Source of the DNA: Myxococcota bacterium
GTDB lineage: Bacteria; Myxococcota_A; Polyangia; Polyangiales; Polyangiaceae
Length of the DNA: 64,000 bases
Direction: 5' to 3'
NCBI GenBank assembly: GCA_963169165.1
Contig: CAUJFL010000092.1
Coordinates: 1-64,000 of the forward strand
Shown piece after piece: positions 1-7,697 of this stretch (position 1 is its first letter; each line of letters starts with the position of its first letter). The notes under the pieces were generated by a model, which was given only the letters and a program-made list of their open reading frames with translations, was not told the origin of the DNA and made no database searches. Both the position numbers and the translations under genes were made by a program.

Positions 1-2
1 GG

Positions 3-1118
3 GCGTCGTCGGGGGGGGCCGCGCCCCGGGTGGGGTCCCCGCGGGCGCGCCGGGCGCCCGCGGCGCGCCCGGCGCCCGGGGCGCGCCCGGCGCCCGCGGC
101 GCGCGCGCCGGTCGCGGCGGCGTGCCCCGAGGGCATGCAGCGCGTGGACGGCGGGGTGTTCTGGATGGGCTCGACCGCGGTCAACGACGAGGAGTCGCCG
201 CGCCACCGCGTCGCCTTGCCCGCGTTCTGCATGGACACCTACGAGATCTCGGTCGCTCGCTACCGCGCGTGCGTCGACGCGGGCGCCTGCACGCCGGCGC
301 ACCCGGACAAGGAGTGGTGCAACGCCTCGGCGAAGGACAAAGCAGACCACCCGATCAATTGCATCGACTGGCACCAGGCCGCGGCCTTCTGCGAGCACGA
401 CCAGCGGCGCTTGCCGACCGAGCGAGAGTGGGAGTACGCGGCGCGCGGCGGCAAGGAAGAGCGCCCGTTTCCGTGGGGCTCCGACCCGCCCGACGGACGG
501 AGCTGCTACTCGCACGCCGGCACTTGCAAGCTCGGCGCGTACCCCGCGACGGCGTTTGGTTTGTATGATCTGGGCGGCAACGTGTGGGAGTGGACCGACA
601 GCTGGTTCGGAAAGTACCCCGAGCCGAGCGAACAGGGGACGCTGAAGGTCTATCGCGGCGGGAGCTTCAGCCGGCGGTTTCCCAAGTGGATGCGCAACGG
701 GCTCCGCAACCGCTACCGCCCCGACGAGTGGGGGGCGCACCTCGGCGCACGCTGCGCGCGCGACCTGGATCCGCGCGCCTGCCCCGACGGCAGCGAGCCG
801 CGGGCCGACGGCAAGGGGTGCCGCGTGACGGGCGAGCCCGAGCCGAGGCCCCGCCCAGCCTCTCCCGTCGACCCGACGGCGCCGGCGGCGCACCAGCCGA
901 CCCCCTCGCCGACCGAGGCCCCACCGAGGCCCGAGGCGCAGCCGGTCACCACCGTCCGCGATCCACAGTTCGACGAAGACTGTCGGCGCTACAAACCAGG
1001 CCGCCCCGTGGCCTACCGGGTGCAGGGCGGAGGGTTCGGTGACCGTCAGAAGGCCAAGGGCGCCTGCCAGAACCGCGACGTCGGCGTCGGGTTCAACAGC
1101 GTTTGCTGTGCACAGTGA
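3..1118 (+). CDS. FGE-sulfatase (SUMF1-type) domain protein, 5' end cut by window
   Basis: The reading frame is open to the left edge, so the true start and probably the signal sequence lie outside the window; the track's GTG at 30 is only the first start-like codon. The N-terminal part is an Ala/Pro/Arg linker. Then comes a formylglycine-generating-enzyme-type fold with the usual landmarks: GGVFWMGS, PTEREWEYAARGG, GNVWEWTDSW, YRGGSF and a terminal LGARCARD. I do not see the copper-binding Cys pair of true FGE, so a non-catalytic, lectin-like or structural role is more likely than sulfatase maturation (inference). A Pro-rich tail and a Cys-containing C-terminal segment ending SVCCAQ follow. 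Its TGA abuts the stop of the convergent SPFH gene. Confidence 0.8.
   Translation, partial: ASSGGAAPRVGSPRARRAPAARPAPGARPAPAARAPVAAACPEGMQRVDGGVFWMGSTAVNDEESPRHRVALPAFCMDTYEISVARYRACVDAGACTPAHPDKEWCNASAKDKADHPINCIDWHQAAAFCEHDQRRLPTEREWEYAARGGKEERPFPWGSDPPDGRSCYSHAGTCKLGAYPATAFGLYDLGGNVWEWTDSWFGKYPEPSEQGTLKVYRGGSFSRRFPKWMRNGLRNRYRPDEWGAHLGARCARDLDPRACPDGSEPRADGKGCRVTGEPEPRPRPASPVDPTAPAAHQPTPSPTEAPPRPEAQPVTTVRDPQFDEDCRRYKPGRPVAYRVQGGGFGDRQKAKGACQNRDVGVGFNSVCCAQ
45..108 (+). repeat. Short GC-only tandem repeat, about 18-bp period
   Basis: About three imperfect copies of a unit built from GCGCGCC and GGGCGCCC, encoding the ARPAPGARPAPAARAP linker of the FGE-type protein. The unit is nearly self-complementary. 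It looks like coding low complexity rather than a mobile or CRISPR repeat. Confidence 0.6.
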
Positions 1119-2069
1119 TCATGGCCTGTTGATCTCGTGGACCCGCGTCATCGCCATCATGTCCTTCATGCTGCGGCCCATCGCTTCGGTCGAGCCGTCG
1201 AGGAAGATCACGTTGCCGCGGCCGGTCTCGCCGAAGTGCTTCACGGCCTCGGTCCACATCGTGAACAGCAAGAAGCTGGCGTCGAGGTTGGCGACCTGGA
1301 TCTCCTTCGCCGCCTGTGACAGGCCGCGGGCGACCTCCTCGCGGAGCAGCGCGATGCCCTGGCCGCGCAGCTGAGACGCCGAGCGCTCGGCCTCCGCGGC
1401 GATGCGGATGGCGGCGGCGTCGGCCTCGGCCTGCTTCGTCTTGGTGATGAACAGCGCCTGACCCTGGTTCTCCGCGGCCGCGCGCAGGTTGGTCGAGGCG
1501 ACGACCTCGGCCATCGACCGCATGACCACCTCGTCGAAGCGGATGTCGTTCATCTGCAGATCGATCAGGTGGTAACCCCAGGCCTCGAGGCTCGCGTCGA
1601 GCTGGCTCTTGACCTCCTCGATGATCTCGCGGCGCAGCGACAGGATCTCTGCCTGGCGCTTCTTCGCTACGAACGAGCGGACGGAGCCCTCGACGGTGCG
1701 CACCAGCGCCTGCATGAAGCTCTGGTAGTCGATGAACTTGAACGCGACGTTCTTGATAGTGTTCTCCTCCTGGTCGACGACCGCGTAGAGCAGCATCGCC
1801 TGAAAGCCGACGTTGGCCTGGTCGGCCGTGATGGCCTGAAAGGAGAGATCGGCCGAGCGGTTCTGGATGCTGATGCGCTGCGCGACCGTCTCGACGAACG
1901 GGATCTTGAACCCAAGACCCGGGCGCAAGATGCGAGAGTACTTGCCGAACATCGTCAGCACGGCGACGTTGCCCTGCTGCACGGTGACGACCGACGCCAT
2001 CACGACGACGACGCCCGCGACGAGGGAGATGAGGAGGAAGACGGAGGAGACCGCGGCCATGGCTCCCAT
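1119..2069 (-). CDS. SPFH/prohibitin (stomatin-like) membrane protein
   Basis: A 316-aa protein with one N-terminal membrane segment (about residues 5-30) followed by an SPFH/band-7 domain. Recognisable stretches are VQQGNVAVLTMFGKYSRILRPGLGFKIP near the start and VKSQLDASLEAWGYHLIDLQMNDIRFDE later. A long Ala/Glu-rich helical region (ENQGQALFITKTKQAEADAAAIRIAAEAERSA) is typical of oligomerising SPFH proteins. The family scaffolds membrane microdomains and often controls proteases; the partner here is unknown. No NfeD partner lies next to it. An alternative start is the fourth codon (Met). The stop forms a TGATCA palindrome with the stop of the convergent neighbour. Confidence 0.88.
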   Translation of the reverse strand: MGAMAAVSSVFLLISLVAGVVVVMASVVTVQQGNVAVLTMFGKYSRILRPGLGFKIPFVETVAQRISIQNRSADLSFQAITADQANVGFQAMLLYAVVDQEENTIKNVAFKFIDYQSFMQALVRTVEGSVRSFVAKKRQAEILSLRREIIEEVKSQLDASLEAWGYHLIDLQMNDIRFDEVVMRSMAEVVASTNLRAAAENQGQALFITKTKQAEADAAAIRIAAEAERSASQLRGQGIALLREEVARGLSQAAKEIQVANLDASFLLFTMWTEAVKHFGETGRGNVIFLDGSTEAMGRSMKDMMAMTRVHEINRP

Positions 2070-2167
2070 GGTCGGGCGCGCCGCCGCGCGCGGGCAAATT
2101 CGCGGCGCTCACGGCGGCTGTCGTCGCCCCGAGCACGTCTCCCGGATGACGAGCGACCTCAGCGACC

Positions 2168-2788
2168 TCAGGGCTGCCAGGCGTCCGGGGCCGCGCGCTG
2201 ACACGCGTCGCGGGCGAGACAGGCGGCCTCGATCTCGAGCAAGCGACCGAACGGGGCCAGCGCCACCTCGAACCGCCGCGCGTTGTAGAGCTGCGGCACG
2301 AGGAAGAGGTCGGCCATCGAGACGTCATCGCCCAGACAGTAGGCCCCGCCGGTCGGGCCGAGCGCCCGCGAGAACGCGGCGAGGCCTCGCTCGATCATCG
2401 CCCGCGCCCACTCTGCTTGCGCCGACCGATCGGGAGAGATACGCGTTAGAATCGATAGATTTTGCAGCGGCTGCGTCCCGGCGTTCACGATCTCGACGAG
2501 CTGCCGCATCCTGGCGCGCGCCAGCAGATCTGCCGGGCGCAGCGGCGGCGTGGGCACGAGCTCCTCCAGCAGCTCGATGATCGCGACCGACTCGGTGAAC
2601 GTGCGGCCGTCGATCGAGAGCGCGGGCACGAACGCGGTCGGGCTGACCGCCCCGTAGTCGTCAGAGCGTTGCTCACTCGCGAGCAGGTTCACGGCGACCG
2701 CGCGGTACGCGAGGCCCTTCTCCTCGAGCGCCCAGCGGACGCGCCAGGAGGACGAGGAGCGGTAGTAGTGGTGGAGGAGGAGGTCCAT
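2168..2788 (-). CDS. Glutathione S-transferase, zeta/maleylacetoacetate isomerase type
   Basis: About 206 aa, the usual GST length. The ORF track starts 46 codons too early. The ATG at 2788 begins MDLLLHHYYRSSSSWRVRWALEEKGL, matching the zeta-class SSxSWRVR active-site motif that activates glutathione. The cis-Pro region (TAFVPALSIDG), the ESVAIIELLEE glutathione-contact segment and a C-terminal helical domain (CLGDDVSMADLFLVPQLYNARRF) are all present. The zeta class isomerises maleylacetoacetate in tyrosine breakdown. No other tyrosine catabolism genes are nearby, so the substrate is not certain. It lies 98 bases upstream of the SPFH gene on the same strand. Confidence 0.85.
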   Translation of the reverse strand: MDLLLHHYYRSSSSWRVRWALEEKGLAYRAVAVNLLASEQRSDDYGAVSPTAFVPALSIDGRTFTESVAIIELLEELVPTPPLRPADLLARARMRQLVEIVNAGTQPLQNLSILTRISPDRSAQAEWARAMIERGLAAFSRALGPTGGAYCLGDDVSMADLFLVPQLYNARRFEVALAPFGRLLEIEAACLARDACQRAAPDAWQP

Positions 2789-2888
2789 CGGCGCGGGTGT
2801 ACGGCGGCGGGAGGCGGGGGAAAAGGGGCGGAGGCGGCGAGCTGCCGCGGGGGCTCGTTCGGCCGGACGCCGCCGACCGTGACGACGC

Positions 2889-2922
2889 ACGGATCGCGTA
2901 CGCCGAGGTGTACGCGATCCGT
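2889..2922. promoter_or_regulatory. Perfect 13-8-13 inverted repeat in divergent intergenic region
   Basis: ACGGATCGCGTAC, an 8-base spacer GCCGAGGT, then GTACGCGATCCGT: 13 of 13 arm bases are complementary. It sits between the divergent GST and small lipoprotein genes, about 70 bases before the lipoprotein start. It could be an operator for a dimeric regulator or a stable 5'-UTR hairpin. The 34-bp geometry also matches tyrosine-recombinase core sites, but no recombinase is in the window. Confidence 0.7.
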
Positions 2923-2994
2923 CCACGCCCCCCCCGCGCGGCGCGCGAGCTCGCTTCTCTCTGGCGCGGCACGAAGCTTGAAAGGGTGGGCGCC

Positions 2995-3387
2995 ATGAAA
3001 GTCAATCGAACGTGGGCGGCGCTCGCGGGCGCCGTCGTGGCGGTGGCGGTCTCGGCGGGCTGTCGCAACAGTGACAACACGCAAGCACAGACCCCGGCGA
3101 ACACACAACCGACCCCGACCTATTACCCGACGACGCCGACTCCGACTGCCACGGTCACGCCGACCTCGACCGCGGCGAGCCCCGCGGCGACGACGCCTGA
3201 CATCTTCAGCCAGATGGCCGGGATGGTGGGTCAGATGGGCGCGGCCATGGGGGGAACGGCGGGAACGGCTCCGGCCGCGACCACGGCGGCGCCGACCGGC
3301 ACGGCCGCGTCCACCGCCGCGGGCATGCCGACGATGCCGACGGCGTTGACGTCCGCGCTCGCGCCGTTCCTCACGCCGCCGAAGTGA
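2995..3387 (+). CDS. Small Pro/Thr/Ala-rich lipoprotein
   Basis: The ORF track opens at 2797, but the ATG at 2995 gives a clean lipoprotein signal: MKVNRTWAALAGAVVAVAVSAGC with a VSAGC lipobox, preceded by AAAGGGTGG. The mature 107-aa chain is mostly Thr, Pro and Ala (repeated TPT patterns, then MAGMVGQMGAAMGG). There is no recognisable domain and no further cysteine. It is probably an extended, surface- or periplasm-facing tether; function unknown. The strong upstream inverted repeat suggests regulation. Confidence 0.72.
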   Translation: MKVNRTWAALAGAVVAVAVSAGCRNSDNTQAQTPANTQPTPTYYPTTPTPTATVTPTSTAASPAATTPDIFSQMAGMVGQMGAAMGGTAGTAPAATTAAPTGTAASTAAGMPTMPTALTSALAPFLTPPK

Positions 3388-3431
3388 AGGCGCTCCAGCT
3401 CGCCGCCACTCTTCACCCATCGTTCCCCCGT

Positions 3432-3454
3432 GGGCCGCGCTCTCAGCGCGGTCC
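3432..3454. terminator. GC-rich hairpin between convergent genes
   Basis: GGGCCGCGCT-CTC-AGCGCGGTCC gives a ten-pair stem with one G-T pair and a three-base loop. It lies in the 73-base gap between the convergent small lipoprotein and TPR lipoprotein genes, so it could end transcription from both sides. There is no T-run on either side. Confidence 0.5.
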
Positions 3455-3460
3455 GAGGGC

Positions 3461-4411
3461 CTACGGTCCCGCCGACGACGAGGCCGGCGCGGCGCTCGAG
3501 GGCGCGCCGCGCGCCGCCTCTCGCAGCGCCTCGGCCTCCACGCTGTACGCCGCGGCATCTCGGCCGGTCGCGAGGGCGGCGGCCCGGTCCATCGCGGTCC
3601 GGGCGTCGCCGAGCCTCCCCATCCGCCGCAGCACGCGCGATCTCCGCGCCGACAGCGACGCCGCCCCAGCGCGGTTGCCAAGTGATTCTTCGACCTGTGA
3701 GAGCCTCCCGAGATCGTCGGCGACCGCGCCCGGGTCCTCGCGGCGCTTGTCGAGGTCGAGCGCCTCGGCGTAGCGCCCCCGCGCGCCCTCGCGATCTCCG
3801 CGCGCCTCCCTCGCCACGCCCTCGGCGACCAGCGCCGACGCGAGCGCCGCGTCGTCTCCGAGCCTGCGCGCGAGCGCGGACGCGTCGCGCGCGAGGCGCT
3901 CGGCCTCCTCGGCGGAGGTCGACAGCGCGAGCGTCGCGAGCCCGACCCGCGCCGTCAGCCCCACCCTCGCGTCGCCGAGGGACTCGGACACCGACAGCGC
4001 CCGCGTGAGCTCGGCCCGCGCCTCGTCGCGCCTGCCGAGCGCCATCAGCGCGCCGCCGAGGTTGGTGCGCGCGCGGGCCTCGCCCGCGGTGCCCGCCCCC
4101 GCCGCGAGGTGCGCGCGCAGCGCCGCCGTGTGCATGACCAGCGCGCCGTCGCGGTCGCCGCGCTGCGCCGCGAGCGCGCCGAGGTTGCTGTACGCCTCGG
4201 CCTGGCCGGGCAGATCGTCGACCAGCTCGGCCTCGCGCAGGGCGTCGCGGAGCATGCCCTCGGCGCCCGCGAGATCGCCCCGCTCGAGGCGTCGCAGCCC
4301 CTCGGCGTTGAACCTCGACGCCGCGGTCGGGGCCGGTCTCGGCGCGGGCGGCGAGCCGCACCCGGTCACCGCGAGCGCGGCGGTCATGATCAGCGCGGCG
4401 CGCGCGATCAC
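3461..4411 (-). CDS. TPR-repeat lipoprotein, last gene of the Mla-type unit
   Basis: 316 aa. The signal is MIARAALIMTAALAVTGC with a VTGC lipobox, followed by repeated helical hairpins typical of tetratricopeptide repeats (for example AEAYSNLGALAAQRGDRDGALVMHTAALRAH, then ARTNLGGALMALGRRDEARAELTRALSV). The start is a GTG overlapping the mlaD stop as GTGA, so translation is probably coupled. A TPR lipoprotein at the end of an MCE operon could be a periplasmic or outer-membrane assembly partner of the transporter (inference from position). The C-terminus is Ser/Ala/Pro-rich. Confidence 0.78.
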   Translation of the reverse strand: MIARAALIMTAALAVTGCGSPPAPRPAPTAASRFNAEGLRRLERGDLAGAEGMLRDALREAELVDDLPGQAEAYSNLGALAAQRGDRDGALVMHTAALRAHLAAGAGTAGEARARTNLGGALMALGRRDEARAELTRALSVSESLGDARVGLTARVGLATLALSTSAEEAERLARDASALARRLGDDAALASALVAEGVAREARGDREGARGRYAEALDLDKRREDPGAVADDLGRLSQVEESLGNRAGAASLSARRSRVLRRMGRLGDARTAMDRAAALATGRDAAAYSVEAEALREAARGAPSSAAPASSSAGP

Positions 4412-5454
4412 GGCGCGCCGCTCGACGACGGCATCGGGGGCCGCACGACGGTCTCGGTGCGCGGACGAACGCGCTCGGGGAGCGTCCCGCGCAGCAAGAA
4501 ATTGCGCTGCGCGGCCTCGACGAGCCGCGTCGCCTCTTCGACGGAGACGTCGACCTTTCGCGCCAGCTCGGGCGCGGTGCGCGTCGCCTGCCGCAGCTCG
4601 ATCACCAGCTGCTCCGCGAGCGCCATCGTGCGCTCCGTCGTCGCGAGCAGCCTCGGCACGTCGTCGAGCGCGTGATCCGCCCGCGCGAACACCTTGGCCC
4701 CTTGCTGAGTCGCCTCGCGCGCGTCCTTCGTGAACGCGCTCATCTCCTTGGTGAGCCGCTCCGTCTCGGAGAACGCCCGGCGCGCCTCGGTGGACGCCGC
4801 GCGCGCCTCCTTGAGCATCCCCTCGAGATCGTCGGCCAGCTGGGACTCGGTCATCATCCGGCCCGCGAGCCCCTGCCCGTGCGCGAGCGCGTCGGTCAGC
4901 TTGCGCAGGTTGACGAAGGTCGAGCCCATCTCGGCGATGGCGGCGTTCATCTGACCGCGCATCTCGGAGACGTCGCGCGACATCCTCGCGAACGTCGTCA
5001 CCATCGACTCTCGAGCCTCGGCGCGGACGACGGCGCCCGCGCGGAGCGGCTGGTCGCCCTCGGAGCGCAAGAGGACGCTCGAGGTGCCGAACGGCGGCAT
5101 GCCCGAGCCGAGCGGGGGCTCGACGACCACGGCGACCGTCTGGTCCTTCAAGAACCGCGCGGCGCTCGCGCGGAGGCGCATCGTGATGCGCACGGGCTTG
5201 CCGGGGAACGCTGGATCGTCGCGCAGCTCGACGCGCGTCACCGAGCCGACCTCGACGTCGCGCACCTTCACCGGGGAGCCGACCGCCGCGCCGTACGCGC
5301 TCTCTGTCGCCGCCGAGATCACGAACCCCGCGCGGAACAATTCGGCGATCTCGGAGCGGCGGCCCGCGCCGATCACGGCGAGCACGCCGAGCAGCGAGAC
5401 CACCAGCAGGAAGAGCCCGGTCGCGCGCTCGACGCGGGTGATCGGCGTCCTCAC
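4408..5454 (-). CDS. mlaD: MCE-family substrate-binding protein (MlaD-like)
   Basis: The ORF track runs to 6102, but the GTG at 5454, sharing GTGA with the ATPase stop, yields a normal 348-aa protein: [31 protein letters not shown] is the N-terminal membrane anchor. The MCE core follows with GSPVKVRDVEVGSVTRVEL and a beta barrel to about residue 150. After it comes a long helical, coiled-coil-prone tail (MNAAIAEMGSTFVNLRKLTDAL, then repeated Glu/Ala/Arg helices). MlaD-type proteins form a hexameric ring passing phospholipid between the MlaEF complex and outer-membrane or periplasmic carriers. The long tail resembles MCE proteins that form extended bridges. Confidence 0.9.
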   Translation of the reverse strand: MRTPITRVERATGLFLLVVSLLGVLAVIGAGRRSEIAELFRAGFVISAATESAYGAAVGSPVKVRDVEVGSVTRVELRDDPAFPGKPVRITMRLRASAARFLKDQTVAVVVEPPLGSGMPPFGTSSVLLRSEGDQPLRAGAVVRAEARESMVTTFARMSRDVSEMRGQMNAAIAEMGSTFVNLRKLTDALAHGQGLAGRMMTESQLADDLEGMLKEARAASTEARRAFSETERLTKEMSAFTKDAREATQQGAKVFARADHALDDVPRLLATTERTMALAEQLVIELRQATRTAPELARKVDVSVEEATRLVEAAQRNFLLRGTLPERVRPRTETVVRPPMPSSSGAP

Positions 5455-6209
5455 GCGCCGCCTCCGAGGACGTGCGCGCCGCCGAGCGCTTGCGGCAAGA
5501 CGCCGACGAAGCTCGGGCGATCGGGCGGGGGCAGGGCGCTCGGACGATCGAACACGTGACCGTTCTCGAAGTACACCATCCGCGTCGCCGTGTACGGCTC
5601 GAGCGCGCCGTCGTGATCGGCGTAGACGACGGTCATCCCGCGCTCGCGGCGCCGGCGCTCGATCGCCTTCGCCACGCGGCGCGCCTCGCCGAGGACGAGC
5701 CCGAGCTGCGGCTCGTCGCAGAGGAGCAGCGCGGGATCGAGCGCGAGCGCCCGCGCGAACAGCGCGCGCTTGCGCACCGACGCGTTCACGCGGTGGCTCA
5801 CCCGCGGGAGCTCGTCGACGATGTCGAGCTCCTCGGCGAGCGACGTCACCCGCTGCTCGAGATCGGGCACCCTCCCCGCGTGATAGCTGAGCGGCAGCGC
5901 GATGTTCTCGCGCACGGTGCGGTTGGCCCACAGGCCGCCCGCCTCGAAGACGAACCCCACCTGCGTGCGGTGCTCGCGCGTCGCCTGATAGCCGAGCCTC
6001 GAGAGGTCTCGGTTGCCGACCTTCACGCGGCCCGACGTCGGCCGGAGCAGCCCCGCGATCAGCCGCAGCGCCGTCGATTTTCCGCCGCCGTTGTGGCCGC
6101 ACAGCGCCACCGCCTCGCCCCGCAGCACGGAGAGGTTGACGCCGTCGAGCACGGCGCGCCCCGCCTCGTCGCGCACGGTCACGCGGTCGAGCACGACGTC
6201 GAGGCTCAC
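5451..6209 (-). CDS. mlaF: ABC transporter ATPase, MlaF-like, with degenerate signature motif
   Basis: The GTG at 6209, overlapping the permease stop as GTGA, gives a 252-aa ATPase; the longer ORF is spurious. Walker A is GHNGGGKST and Walker B is LLLCDEP, with a histidine in ADHD at the switch position. The ABC signature, normally LSGG followed by Met/Gln-x-Arg, reads NASVRKR here. The D-loop reads LGLV, and the Q-loop position has Glu (FVFEAGGLW). It should energise the MlaE permease for phospholipid movement. The altered signature raises the question of how, or how fast, it hydrolyses ATP. Confidence 0.88.
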   Translation of the reverse strand: MSLDVVLDRVTVRDEAGRAVLDGVNLSVLRGEAVALCGHNGGGKSTALRLIAGLLRPTSGRVKVGNRDLSRLGYQATREHRTQVGFVFEAGGLWANRTVRENIALPLSYHAGRVPDLEQRVTSLAEELDIVDELPRVSHRVNASVRKRALFARALALDPALLLCDEPQLGLVLGEARRVAKAIERRRRERGMTVVYADHDGALEPYTATRMVYFENGHVFDRPSALPPPDRPSFVGVLPQALGGAHVLGGGA

Positions 6210-6997
6210 GCGGCGCGCTCCGCCAGGGCGACCACCGACAACGTCGCGTTGAGCGTCAGGCACGCGAGGTAGCACGCGACCGTGCCGCGCACGTTGGCGC
6301 GCGGGATCTCGGTGAAGCTGCGGCCGACCGCGAGCCCGTGGAAGCAGTTCACCGTCGAGATCACGAGCCCGAACGCGACGCCCTTCGCGGTCGCGAAGGC
6401 GATCGTCGAGAGGCTGACGGCGTCGATGATCGCGTCGAAGCGGAGCCCCACGCTGACCAGGTTGAGCGCCTCGCCGAGCGAGAAGCCGCCGAAGAGCGCG
6501 ACGAACGACAGCGCGATCGTGAGCGACAGCGTCGAGATCGTCACGCCCACGATCCGCGGCAGCACGAGGAAGTAGTCGATGTTGACGCCCGCCGCGTCGA
6601 GCGCGTCGATCTCGTCGTTGACGCGCATGTAGCCGAGCTCGGTCGCGATCGCGGTGCCAGAGCGGCCGATCAGCACGAGCGCGATGACGATGGGCAAGAT
6701 CTCGCGGACGATCGCCTGCGCCACCACGACGGGCACGTGCGGCGCGAGGCCGTTCGGCCGCATCAAGGCGTCCGAGATCGCGATGACCGAGAGGCCGCAC
6801 AGCACGGCGATGGCGCCGAGGATCGGCAGCGGCTCGACCGCCGTGAAGTAGATCTGCGAGGCCGTCGCGCGCGCCACGAGCCCCGCGCCGCGCCCGCGCT
6901 CGAGCACGGCGCCCTTCGCGGCGGCGTACGGCAGCGACGCGATGCCTACGGCGTCGCGCTGCCACGTCCACACCCATCTCCCGACGGCGCCCAGCAT
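6206..6997 (-). CDS. mlaE: MlaE-family ABC permease
   Basis: 263 aa with about five to six hydrophobic segments. The family landmarks are clear: [42 protein letters not shown] in the middle, and [22 protein letters not shown] near the C-terminus. It is the inner-membrane subunit of an Mla-type retrograde or anterograde phospholipid transporter, pairing with the ATPase and MCE protein encoded immediately downstream by GTGA overlaps. It starts 37 bases after the DUF4390-like gene, so it may share a transcript with the Omp85 gene further upstream. Confidence 0.92.
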   Translation of the reverse strand: MLGAVGRWVWTWQRDAVGIASLPYAAAKGAVLERGRGAGLVARATASQIYFTAVEPLPILGAIAVLCGLSVIAISDALMRPNGLAPHVPVVVAQAIVREILPIVIALVLIGRSGTAIATELGYMRVNDEIDALDAAGVNIDYFLVLPRIVGVTISTLSLTIALSFVALFGGFSLGEALNLVSVGLRFDAIIDAVSLSTIAFATAKGVAFGLVISTVNCFHGLAVGRSFTEIPRANVRGTVACYLACLTLNATLSVVALAERAA

Positions 6998-7034
6998 CAG
7001 CGCGCAGCGTATGCCAAAAGCTGGGCGGCGCGGC

Positions 7035-7697
7035 TCAGGTCGGTGGCGGAGGGGGCGGCGTCACGACGAGCGGCTGGGTCTTGAACTTGAGCTCGCGATC
7101 GGCCGCGCCGATTCGGGCGGCGAACAGCCCGACGAACGAGCCGAACAGCGCGTCGCCCGCGCCGATCGTCGTCGCGCCGGTCGGGCGGCTGACCCACTTC
7201 TTGATGCGCTCGATGATCTCTTGCGAGACGGGGTTCACCTCGACCAGCCCAGACAGCACGTAGCGCCCTCCGAGCTTCAGCTTCGACCGGTCGATGACCG
7301 CGAGCTTCTGCGCCTCGGCGCAGCGGCGCAGGACGCCCTCGAGGTTGGGGGACACGACGTTCGACGAGCCGCCCGGCTGCGTGAGCTGCACGCGGAACAC
7401 CTCGTCCCACGGATCGAACACGACGCGGCAGCTCTTGGCCGTGAGCGCGAGCGGGTTGGTCGCCCCCTCCTCGAACAGGTACGCGCGGAGCACGAGCACG
7501 GTCGGGATGCCGCTCTTCAGCTTGGCCTCGATCTCGGCGTCGACGATGTCCCGGTACGCGACCGTCACGCGCAGGATGGTCTTGTCCCACGCGAAGACGG
7601 CGGTCTTCTGCGCGAGCTTCGGCGGATCGTCGGCGCGCGCGGCGCCCGAAACGAGCGTCGCCGCGACGAGGGCCAGGGTCGCGGCCCCGAGGCGCAC
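7035..7697 (-). CDS. Secreted DUF4390-like protein
   Basis: The track's 776-residue ORF is an extension. The GTG at 7697 starts MRLGAATLALVAATLVSGAARADD, a good Sec signal peptide, giving 220 aa. The body (RVTVAYRDIVDAEIEAKLKSGIPTVLVLRAYL, then SPNLEGVLRRCAEAQKLAVIDRSKLKLGGRYVLSG) has the length and layout of DUF4390 periplasmic proteins of unknown function; I recognise this by pattern only. The C-terminus is Pro-rich. The start lies inside the annotated end of the Omp85 gene (about 130 bases of overlap), unlike the 4-base overlaps elsewhere. Confidence 0.7.
   Translation of the reverse strand: MRLGAATLALVAATLVSGAARADDPPKLAQKTAVFAWDKTILRVTVAYRDIVDAEIEAKLKSGIPTVLVLRAYLFEEGATNPLALTAKSCRVVFDPWDEVFRVQLTQPGGSSNVVSPNLEGVLRRCAEAQKLAVIDRSKLKLGGRYVLSGLVEVNPVSQEIIERIKKWVSRPTGATTIGAGDALFGSFVGLFAARIGAADRELKFKTQPLVVTPPPPPPT

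Noticed and set aside
4408-6102. Long mlaD ORF starting at 6102
   Set aside because: The first 216 residues are wrong-frame translation of the mlaF gene. The GTGA junction gives a normal-sized MCE protein.
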